From positions 1 through 5,896 of the forward strand of contig JAQBPL010000201.1 of NCBI GenBank assembly GCA_028287545.1: a DNA stretch of 5,896 bases, given 5' to 3'. The stretch is from Vulcanimicrobiota bacterium. Its GTDB lineage: Bacteria; Eremiobacterota; Eremiobacteria; Baltobacterales; Baltobacteraceae. The position numbers were made by a program, and so were the translations under genes. A model generated the notes under the pieces. That model had not been told where the DNA came from. It did no database searches and saw only the letters and a program-made list of their open reading frames with translations. Below are positions 1-4,851 of this stretch, one piece after another. Each line of letters begins with the position of its first letter. Within the stretch, counting starts at the first letter, position 1.

Positions 1-1
1 C

Positions 2-112
2 GGGACGCGGATGCTCGAGCGCGATCCGAAGCGGCTCGCGTACGAGCTCGAGGACGCGACCGGCGTCAAGACGCTCGCCGCGTACGACGGCTGGACGTAC
101 GATGTCGCTTGA
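2..112 (+). CDS. C-terminal fragment of an unidentified protein (5' end outside window)
   Basis: An open frame enters from the left edge and ends at TGA 110-112. It gives 36 residues, beginning GTRMLERDPKRLAYELEDAT and ending in GWTYDVA. The composition (charged, mixed helix-forming residues, no low-complexity Arg/Pro runs) looks like real protein rather than an antisense shadow. The stop lies 11 bases inside the downstream acetyltransferase gene, whose ATG is at 102, which suggests co-transcription and perhaps translational coupling. I do not recognise the family from this short tail, and no catalytic motif or membrane segment is visible. It could be a soluble enzyme's C-terminus, but no function is assigned. 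Confidence 0.55.
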   Translation, partial: GTRMLERDPKRLAYELEDATGVKTLAAYDGWTYDVA

Positions 113-527
113 GATCGAGAGCGCGAAGCCGGGCGAGACCGACGCGTTTTGGAAACTGCACGACCGCGACTGGCGCACGGAGCTGTGGAATTTCCGCGTC
201 ATCTGGCACGAGCAGACGCACGACGTGATCGCGCGCGACGGCGGCGAGATCGCGGGAGTCCTGCGCCTGCGGATCGCGGCATCGCTCGGCACCGTGGAGG
301 CGCTCTACGTGCTGCCGGATCGCCGCCGGCGCGGGATCGGCCGGCTGCTCGTCTCGCGCGCCGAGGAACTCTCGAACTACTACAATTGCCACAAGGTCAG
401 CGTCGCCGTTTTCCACGACCGTCCGGCGCACTCGTTCTTCACCGCGTGCGGCTACAAGATCGACGCCGTGATCCCGCAGCATACGTTCAAACTCGACGTC
501 GCGCTGCTGCGCAAGTTCTTGCTTTAA
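102..527 (+). CDS. GNAT-family N-acetyltransferase
   Basis: A 141-residue cytosolic protein of the usual size for a single-domain GNAT acetyltransferase, which moves an acetyl group from acetyl-CoA to an amine. The acetyl-CoA-binding motif A is clear: strand beta4 around residues 64-71 (TVEALYVL), followed by PDRRRRGIGRLL at 72-83, where R-R-R-G-I-G fits the Q/R-x-x-G-x-G/A pyrophosphate loop and leads into an amphipathic helix (84-95). Residues 98-104 form the next strand. The A-H-S-F-F-x-x-C-G-Y segment at 109-118 is the typical GNAT motif B (A-x-x-F-Y-x-x-x-G-F). The ATG at 102 overlaps the preceding gene's stop by 11 bases and has only a weak GGA upstream (about 93-95), so coupling is likely. 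The TAA at 525-527 lies 20 bases from the end of the convergent operon. The substrate cannot be predicted: these proteins modify small molecules, antibiotics or protein N-termini. Confidence 0.9.
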   Translation: MSLEIESAKPGETDAFWKLHDRDWRTELWNFRVIWHEQTHDVIARDGGEIAGVLRLRIAASLGTVEALYVLPDRRRRGIGRLLVSRAEELSNYYNCHKVSVAVFHDRPAHSFFTACGYKIDAVIPQHTFKLDVALLRKFLL

Positions 528-547
528 CAGGCTGCTGAACAAGGGAA

Positions 548-1693
548 TCAGGAGCGGCCGGGCTCGCGTATCCGGCGCATTTCGCGCCGGGCGTGCGGCT
601 TCGCCGCCTTGTCGGACGGCGCGCCGCGGCGGTGCTCGGTGAAGAGCTGCAGGACGGGACGCCACTCGGGCGCGCTCACGCGGCGGCTGGTCAGCGATCC
701 GTCGTAGAGGTACACGTTGCCGTGTCCGCTGATCGCGTTGACGAGCGGCCCGCCGCCCGCGTAGGCGGCCGTCGTCGAACCGTCCGACGGCTGTGAGGTT
801 GCCGTTCCGGCGCGCTCGAATTGTGTGTAGACGTGACCGTCTTGCGAACGGCCGGCGAGCTGCGCCGGAGCGGTGACGCCGACCGCGATATTCCCGCTGA
901 GCGACTCGAACCGCGCGAGCCCGGGATCGAACGAGCCGCTGTCGTAGAGGATCGCGCCGCTGACGCTGTTCGCTTCGATCTGCTTGCTGCGGCAATGCTC
1001 GAACACGACGTGCGCCGTGTTGACGCGAACGCGGAGCCGGTCGAACGTGGCGTCGGTCGCGGAGAGCGTACCGTTGCTCATCTGCACGAACGCGGTCGTC
1101 GTCACGCCGTTGAGCTCCACGCGGCCGAAGTTCTGCAAAACGAACAGGTTCGCGCCGCGGTATCCCTCGATCGTCGTGTGTCCGCCGCTGATTCGGGTTT
1201 GCAGAATTCCGGTCGAGGCCGGAATCGTCACGACGAGCCGGGCTCCGGCCTCGGCCGTGACCTTCACGACGTCGTGGGGCCCAGGCCGGAAGGCGGCGTA
1301 CGGGAAGTCCTCGGGCGGCAGCATCCCCTGGCCGACGACTTGGCCCCCTTCGCGCAGCGCGTAGGGCATCGGCGGGATCGGCGCGGCCAGCGGCATCCGC
1401 TCGGTTCCGAACGCGACCGTCCGACGCTCGACCGCCGGCGCGACCTCCGACTCGACCGCCACCGCGGAGCGGTCCCACGTCCGCACGGTGAGCGAGTTGC
1501 CGCGCCCAGCGACCTGAATGATGACCACGGCCTGGTCGCCGACGTCGAACGAAGACCCCTCCGCCAGGCCGGGAGCGGTCGTCGCCGCGCACCAGAGGAG
1601 CAATGCCCCGAGCCCCGCGATGATCCACCGCGGGGCCCGGGAACGGAGGTCGTCCACCGGCCCAGTGTACGCCCGGTCACTCAGGCCGGTCAT
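548..1693 (-). CDS. Exported DUF4097-like beta-repeat protein, last gene of the regulatory operon
   Basis: A 381-residue protein starting at ATG 1693, which overlaps the kinase stop as ATGA. The frame is open further upstream, but that part lies inside the kinase gene and is Arg/Pro-rich shadow. A basic N-terminus (R17-R22) precedes a hydrophobic stretch at about 23-40 and a GLA-E site near 42-45, which fits a Sec signal peptide or signal anchor. Residues 56-80 are paired beta strands. A Pro/Gly-rich insertion lies at about 100-140. From about 150 to 335 there are short strands separated by G/N/S turns (SGGHTTIEG, MSNGTLSATD, LSGNIAVGV, SGHGNVYLYDG), typical of the DUF4097 putative-adhesin/toastrack fold seen in LiaG. 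The tail (354-380) is strongly basic. It probably acts at the outer face of the cytoplasmic membrane or in the periplasm, as sensor partner or effector of the co-encoded kinase. Family assignment rests on fold-like pattern only and the repeats are more degenerate than in the divergent relative at 4852-5757. Confidence 0.72.
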   Translation of the reverse strand: MTGLSDRAYTGPVDDLRSRAPRWIIAGLGALLLWCAATTAPGLAEGSSFDVGDQAVVIIQVAGRGNSLTVRTWDRSAVAVESEVAPAVERRTVAFGTERMPLAAPIPPMPYALREGGQVVGQGMLPPEDFPYAAFRPGPHDVVKVTAEAGARLVVTIPASTGILQTRISGGHTTIEGYRGANLFVLQNFGRVELNGVTTTAFVQMSNGTLSATDATFDRLRVRVNTAHVVFEHCRSKQIEANSVSGAILYDSGSFDPGLARFESLSGNIAVGVTAPAQLAGRSQDGHVYTQFERAGTATSQPSDGSTTAAYAGGGPLVNAISGHGNVYLYDGSLTSRRVSAPEWRPVLQLFTEHRRGAPSDKAAKPHARREMRRIREPGRS

Positions 1694-3120
1694 GAATCGG
1701 GGGTGAAGGATTCGGGCTCGGCTGGGAGGGTGACCGAGAACGTCGAGCCGCCTTCGGGCCGCGCCCGTGCAGCGACGGACCCCCCGTGCACCCGGGCGAT
1801 GCTGCGGACGATCGCGAGGCCCAGGCCGGTCCCTTCGACCACCCGGCCGTGAGCGGGATCGCCGCGGAAGAAGCGGTCGAACAGCCGGTCGGCGGACTCG
1901 TCCTCGATCCCCGGGCCAGTATCGCACACTTCAACGACCGCGCGCCCGTCCACGAGGCGCACTGCGACGTCGACGTGCCCCGCCTCGGTGAACTTGATCG
2001 CGTTGTCGACGAGGTTCGTCACCATCTGTCGCATCAGTCCCGCATCGCCCACGACGATTGTGCGCGCCTCAAGCGGGTGGTGCGCGGAGAGCCGCAGGCC
2101 CTTGGCGTGCGCGCGTTCGCGCGCGTGCAGCACGACGTCGTCGACGATCAGTTCGACGATCAGCGGTTCCTTCGGGATCGCGTCGCCGGACTCGGCTTTC
2201 GCCAGCGTGAGCATGCCCGAGACCATCCCCGCGAGCCGTCCGCTTTCGTCGGCGATCGCGTCGATGGACGAGCGCAGCACTTCCGGGTCGCGATCGCCCC
2301 AGCGCTGCAGCATCTGCGCGTTCGCATTGATGACGGTCAGCGGCGTGCGCAGCTCGTGCGATGCGTCGCTGATGAATTGCCGCTCGCGCGCGAACGCCGA
2401 CTGCAGCCGGTCGAGCATCGCGTCGAACGCGCCCGCCAGCCGGCCGACCTCGTCGCGCCGCTTCCAGCGCAGCCGGCGTCCCAGCCGTTCCGAGCCGATC
2501 TCCGCGACCGCGGCGGTGAGCCGCTCAATCGGATCGATCGCCAATCCGGCGATGAAATAGGATGCCGCGCCGATCGCGATCATCGCGGTGAGGGTCACTC
2601 CCAGCAGGATGGTGCGCGCGCGGGCCACGAGGTCGTCGACGATATCCAGCCGCTGAGCGACGTAGGCGATCGCCAGCGGCCGGTTCTCCGTGTCGGTCAG
2701 CGTGCGGATCACCACGAGCATCGTCCCGGGCCGGTTCCCGCCGATGTGCACCGTCAGGAAGCGCACCGCCGGACCGCGCACCTCGACCGGCGGGAACGAG
2801 ACGCCGCCGAGATTCGAGCTCTTGCCCAGAATCTGTCCGTTGAGATTGTCGATCTGGACGTACTCGTTGGCCGACGCCCAGCGGTCGAGCGTCGCGCGGT
2901 CCGACAGCGCGATCGCCACCGGCGCGTCGCCCGCGAACCCGAAGGTCGACGCTTCGAGCGCGACGCCCTCGATCTGCTCGGCGGTTTGGGTGAGCTGCAG
3001 CTTCGCCTGATCGACCAGCAGCGAGCGGAACGCAAAGTCGATCGCGATCGCACCGGTCGCGATCACCACGACGATCAGCGCCGCATACAGCGCGGCGATG
3101 CGCGTGCGAAGACTGGTCAG
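1690..3120 (-). CDS. Membrane sensor histidine kinase (HAMP-HisKA-HATPase_c)
   Basis: An orthodox sensor kinase of about 476 residues, numbered from CTG 3120. TM1 is at 8-27, an extracytoplasmic sensor of about 140 residues follows, and TM2 is at 170-194. HAMP spans about 188-241. The phosphoacceptor is H255 in FISDASHELRTPLT. In the ATP-binding domain the N box has N373 (NLVDNAIKF), the G1 box is D400-T-G-P-G, an F box (LFDRFFRGD) follows, and the G2 box GTGLGL is at 430-435. All catalytic residues are present. It should phosphorylate the regulator encoded just upstream. Start: the first conventional start codon is GTG 3069 (459 residues), but that removes the cytoplasmic lead and half of TM1 and has no Shine-Dalgarno. 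CTG 3120, with an AAAGAG about 9 bases upstream, restores L-T-S-L-R-T-R plus a full TM1. The kinase frame is the regulator's frame, separated only by TAG 3127-3129. The sensor domain is not one I recognise. The stop overlaps the next gene (ATGA). Confidence 0.93.
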   Translation of the reverse strand: MTSLRTRIAALYAALIVVVIATGAIAIDFAFRSLLVDQAKLQLTQTAEQIEGVALEASTFGFAGDAPVAIALSDRATLDRWASANEYVQIDNLNGQILGKSSNLGGVSFPPVEVRGPAVRFLTVHIGGNRPGTMLVVIRTLTDTENRPLAIAYVAQRLDIVDDLVARARTILLGVTLTAMIAIGAASYFIAGLAIDPIERLTAAVAEIGSERLGRRLRWKRRDEVGRLAGAFDAMLDRLQSAFARERQFISDASHELRTPLTVINANAQMLQRWGDRDPEVLRSSIDAIADESGRLAGMVSGMLTLAKAESGDAIPKEPLIVELIVDDVVLHARERAHAKGLRLSAHHPLEARTIVVGDAGLMRQMVTNLVDNAIKFTEAGHVDVAVRLVDGRAVVEVCDTGPGIEDESADRLFDRFFRGDPAHGRVVEGTGLGLAIVRSIARVHGGSVAARARPEGGSTFSVTLPAEPESFTPDS

Positions 3121-3126
3121 ACGACG

Positions 3127-3840
3127 CTACTCTTTGAGGGCGTAGCCTACGCCGCGCACCGTTTGGATCAATTTCTCGTCGTACGGGTCGTCGATCTTCC
3201 CGCGCAAGTAGCGGATGTAGACGTCGATCAAGTTCGAGTCACCCAGGAAATCGCTGCCCCAGACGCCGTTGAAGAGCTCGTCGCGCGAATGCACTTTATT
3301 GCGGTGGAGCAGCAGGTACTCCAAGAGCGCGTATTCTTTGGCGGTGAGGTGGATCGACGTTCCGGCGCGCGTCACTTCGTGGCGGTCGCGATCCATGACG
3401 AGGTCCTTGGCGCGCAGCACGTTTTCTTGCGGGTCGCGTTCGCGCAAGCGCGCGCGGATGCGCGCCAGCAGCTCTTCGATGGAGAACGGCTTGACGACGT
3501 AGTCGTCGGCGCCGCCGTCGAGGCCCGCGACCCGGTCGGGGATGCGGTCTTTCGCGGTCAGCATGATGATCGGCACGCGCGACTTGGCGCGCACCCGCGC
3601 GCAGACTTCGAGGCCGTCGAGTTTCGGCAGCATCAGATCGAGCACGACGAGGTCGGGTTCTTTGAGCGCCTTCTCGAGGCCGGAGAGGCCGTCAGCGGCG
3701 GTATCCACTTCGAACCCTTCGTGTTCGAGCTCGAGCTTGAGGACGCGCGTGATCTGGGCGTCGTCCTCGACCAAGAGGATCTTGTATTTGCGTTCGTCGG
3801 CGCCCCCGGGCGCCGCTCCGTCGCCCGGTCGAGCCCTCAC
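3127..3840 (-). CDS. OmpR/PhoB-family response regulator
   Basis: A DNA-binding regulator of 237 residues. The receiver domain (about 20-135) has the acidic pocket E25-D26-D27, phosphoacceptor D68 in VVLDLMLPKLDG, conserved T95 (IIMLTAK) and K117 (VVKPF). The C-terminal winged helix (about 140-237) has the family's HLTAKEYALLEYLL segment, a recognition-helix region SNLIDVYIRYLRGKI and the terminal RGVGYALKE. Nothing essential is missing and the length is typical. Start: the frame stays open to 4068, but that extension is Arg/Ala-rich shadow inside the preceding gene. GTG 3840 overlaps the upstream TGA as GTGA and has a GAG about 5 bases before it. This leaves an unusual Gly/Ala-rich leader of some 17 residues before KYKILLVEDD, so translation could in principle begin later, although I see no other good start there. 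It probably accepts phosphate from the kinase at 1690-3120. Its targets are unknown; the inverted repeat at 4789-4826 is a candidate operator. Confidence 0.95.
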   Translation of the reverse strand: MRARPGDGAAPGGADERKYKILLVEDDAQITRVLKLELEHEGFEVDTAADGLSGLEKALKEPDLVVLDLMLPKLDGLEVCARVRAKSRVPIIMLTAKDRIPDRVAGLDGGADDYVVKPFSIEELLARIRARLRERDPQENVLRAKDLVMDRDRHEVTRAGTSIHLTAKEYALLEYLLLHRNKVHSRDELFNGVWGSDFLGDSNLIDVYIRYLRGKIDDPYDEKLIQTVRGVGYALKE

Positions 3841-4193
3841 CGGATCTCGACGCGCCGGCGTTGCGGAACGGTGAGCTGCGAGAGGCACCAGGCGGCCGAG
3901 ATGCCGACCGCGAGCCACATCAGCGTGTTGACCGAGGTCAGGCCGCCGGCGTCGACCAGGCGGGTCACGCCGTCGACGAGCCGTTCGCCCAGCCGCGGCG
4001 TGCTCAGCGCGGCCCAAGTGAGCCACATCGCGAGCGCCGCGAGCGTCGCGACCGTCCAGACTTCCCATTGCTGCACTGCCGCGCGGGGGCGGTAGACGGT
4101 CGCCGTCATGATGCGCGCGTGCAGGCTCGCCGGCGGGTCCTCCAGGGGGAGGGCGGCCAGTGCTCGGTCGAGGGCGTCGTCGTCGTACATCAT
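3837..4193 (-). CDS. Small two-span membrane protein, probable anti-sigma factor without zinc motif
   Basis: A 118-residue protein. An acidic, helical N-terminal region of about 40 residues (MMYDDDALDRALAALPLEDP, then P-A-S-L-H-A-R-I-M) is followed by TM1 at about 45-63, an extracytoplasmic loop of roughly 25 residues and TM2 at about 90-107, with a basic tail R112-R118. Its position directly after an ECF sigma gene with an ATGA overlap, the LPLEDPPASLHARI motif (anti-sigma proteins often show L-P-x-x-x-P-P-x-x-L-x-x-R-I) and the membrane anchoring all argue for an anti-sigma factor holding the sigma factor at the membrane. The zinc-binding H-x3-C-x2-C signature of ZAS-type anti-sigmas is absent: the only cysteine is C103, in TM2. 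The start is ATG 4193, with a second ATG at 4190 and a good Shine-Dalgarno at 4204-4209. No family-defining domain is visible, so it could instead be an unrelated small membrane accessory. Function is inferred mainly from context. Confidence 0.7.
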   Translation of the reverse strand: MMYDDDALDRALAALPLEDPPASLHARIMTATVYRPRAAVQQWEVWTVATLAALAMWLTWAALSTPRLGERLVDGVTRLVDAGGLTSVNTLMWLAVGISAAWCLSQLTVPQRRRVEIR

Positions 4194-4759
4194 ATGGTCA
4201 GGGCCTTCCGGAGCTGTTCCTTTGCACGGAACAGGTGCGTTTTCACCGTCCCGAGCGGAAGGTTTAACACGGTTGCAATTTCCTCATACTGCTTCCCTTG
4301 CAGGTGGTACAGCGTAACCACGGTTCGGTACTTTTCGGGCAGCGCATCGATCGCGCTGCGTAGACGATAGGCTTCGTCGCTGCGCTCCGCCTGGGCTTCC
4401 GGTCCGGCTGAGGGATCGGCGCGGTCGGGGAGCTCGTCGCCGGAGAGCCGCTTCCGCTTCGCCAGGCGGTCGCAGCAGCCGCGGTAGCAGATGGTGAAGA
4501 TCCAGGTTGAGAACTTGGCGCCGGAGCGAAACGTGTTCAGGGCCCGGTAGGCCTTGAAGAACGCCTCCTGGGCGGCGTCCTCGGCCTCGGTGCGGTCGTG
4601 CAGGGTCCGCAGGGCGAGGTTGTAGACGGCCCGCTCGTAGCGCGTGACGAGCTCCCCGAACGCGTCGGAGAGGCCGGTCAGGGTAGCGTCAATCAGCGCC
4701 TGGTCGTCGACGACCGGCGCCGCTACGGGCGGTAGATCCACCGCGAGTGCCGCTCCCAT
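4190..4759 (-). CDS. ECF (group 4) RNA polymerase sigma factor
   Basis: A 189-residue ECF sigma factor with only regions 2 and 4. Region 2 spans about 33-104: FGELVTRYERAVYNLALR for 2.1, DRTEAEDAAQEAFFKAYRAL for 2.2 (core RNA polymerase binding), then FRSGAKFSTWIFTI and the basic CYRGCCDRLAKRKR for 2.3-2.4 (-10 recognition). A linker rich in D/P/E/A (107-128) leads to region 4 at about 130-187, where IDALPEKYRTVVTLYHLQG and the helix-turn-helix YEEIATVLNLPLGTVKTHLFRAKEQL (-35 recognition) are textbook. Three cysteines (C91, C95, C96) in the 2.4 helix are unusual. ATG 4759 is chosen because it precedes region 2 by a normal distance. The frame is open to ATG 4846, but that extra segment overlaps the control region and lacks conservation-like character. 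The Shine-Dalgarno before 4759 is weak. It heads the five-gene operon and its stop overlaps the next gene as ATGA. Confidence 0.95.
   Translation of the reverse strand: MGAALAVDLPPVAAPVVDDQALIDATLTGLSDAFGELVTRYERAVYNLALRTLHDRTEAEDAAQEAFFKAYRALNTFRSGAKFSTWIFTICYRGCCDRLAKRKRLSGDELPDRADPSAGPEAQAERSDEAYRLRSAIDALPEKYRTVVTLYHLQGKQYEEIATVLNLPLGTVKTHLFRAKEQLRKALTI
4204..4209 (-). promoter_or_regulatory. Shine-Dalgarno for the small membrane protein
   Basis: On the - strand GGAAGG lies within the last codons of the sigma gene, 10 bases before ATG 4193 and 13 before ATG 4190. It is the strongest ribosome-binding site seen in the operon and supports starting the probable anti-sigma at one of these two ATGs, so that its synthesis need not depend entirely on coupling to the sigma gene. 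Confidence 0.55.
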
Positions 4760-4788
4760 GCTGTTCGCATGTACGTGCGAGCGATCTT

Positions 4789-4826
4789 GGGGTTTCGTCC
4801 CGCCCGTTCCCGCGCAACGAAACTCC
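4789..4826. repeat. Inverted repeat GGGGTTTCGT-N18-ACGAAACTCC in the divergent region
   Basis: The left arm (4789-4798) and the reverse complement of the right arm (4817-4826, GGAGTTTCGT) match at 9 of 10 bases, with a perfect 7-base core GTTTCGT/ACGAAAC. The 18-base spacer puts the arm centres 28 bases apart, near three helical turns, so two protein subunits would bind the same DNA face. The repeat is almost symmetric with respect to the two start codons: 53 bases from the left arm to the + strand ATG and 57 from the right arm to the - strand ATG. It could be an operator for the response regulator or paired recognition elements of two face-to-face promoters. AT-rich arms in this GC-rich DNA make chance less likely but do not exclude it. 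Confidence 0.6.
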
Positions 4827-4841
4827 GGGGACCGGGCCCCG
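4826..4841 (+). other. Short GC hairpin in the leader of the second DUF4097-like gene
   Basis: CGGGG at 4826-4830 and CCCCG at 4837-4841 can pair around a six-base loop, ending ten bases before ATG 4852. There is no recognisable Shine-Dalgarno at normal spacing before this ATG, and GGGG at 4847-4850 is too close. If transcribed, the stem would sit over the ribosome-loading site. In DNA this rich in G+C such short stems arise easily by chance. Confidence 0.3.
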
Positions 4842-4851
4842 TACATGGGGC

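Larger units (their letters stand above)
4760..4851. promoter_or_regulatory. Divergent control region between the sigma operon and the second DUF4097-like gene
   Basis: Ninety-two bases separate the two divergent ATGs (4759 on -, 4852 on +), so promoters for both transcripts should lie here or slightly inside the genes. The region contains the inverted repeat at 4789-4826. A GGAAC, the ECF -35 core, is read on the - strand at 4810-4806 in the middle of that repeat, and a short GC hairpin sits at 4826-4841. No convincing ECF -10 (for example CGTC or TCTGA-like) at 16-17 bases from the GGAAC could be picked out, nor a housekeeping -35/-10 pair. The promoter assignment is therefore positional. 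Confidence 0.5.

Noticed and set aside
528..547. GGCTGCTGAACAAGG in the gap between convergent genes, reminiscent of some insertion-sequence ends
   Set aside because: Only about 15 bases, with no matching inverted copy, transposase or target duplication in the window.
501..547. Terminator between the convergent acetyltransferase gene and the operon end
   Set aside because: Only a 4-base GCGC stem (501-512) without a clean T run is visible and the gap is 20 bases, too little to call an intrinsic terminator in either direction.
1580..1600. Possible lipobox (L-L-W-C) at the signal peptide of the 548-1693 protein
   Set aside because: Tryptophan at the residue before cysteine is not tolerated in normal lipoboxes, and the cysteine lies in the middle of the hydrophobic stretch. 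A GLA-E cleavage site or an anchor is more plausible.
66..1628. A 520-codon open frame on the - strand crossing the acetyltransferase and the DUF4097-like gene
   Set aside because: It is Arg/Ala/Pro-rich with no recognisable domain and conflicts with two well-supported genes. It is a frame shadow.
1694..1927. Upstream extension of the operon-terminal DUF4097-like frame
   Set aside because: It is the out-of-frame shadow of the kinase C-terminus. ATG 1693 places a signal peptide at the N-terminus and makes the ATGA junction.
3841..4068. Upstream extension of the response-regulator frame
   Set aside because: The extra 76 residues are low-complexity Arg/Gly/Ala and lie inside the small membrane gene in another frame. 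The GTG 3840/TGA overlap gives a normal regulator.
1786..4095. A 769-codon open frame on the + strand opposite the kinase, regulator and small membrane gene
   Set aside because: Its translation is Arg/Asp/Val/His-rich without domains, while the opposite strand encodes full kinase and regulator motifs. Long antisense frames are expected in GC-rich coding DNA.
4760..4846. Longer sigma factor starting at ATG 4846
   Set aside because: The additional 29 residues are not sigma-like and would consume the divergent promoter region. ATG 4759 already gives complete regions 2 and 4.
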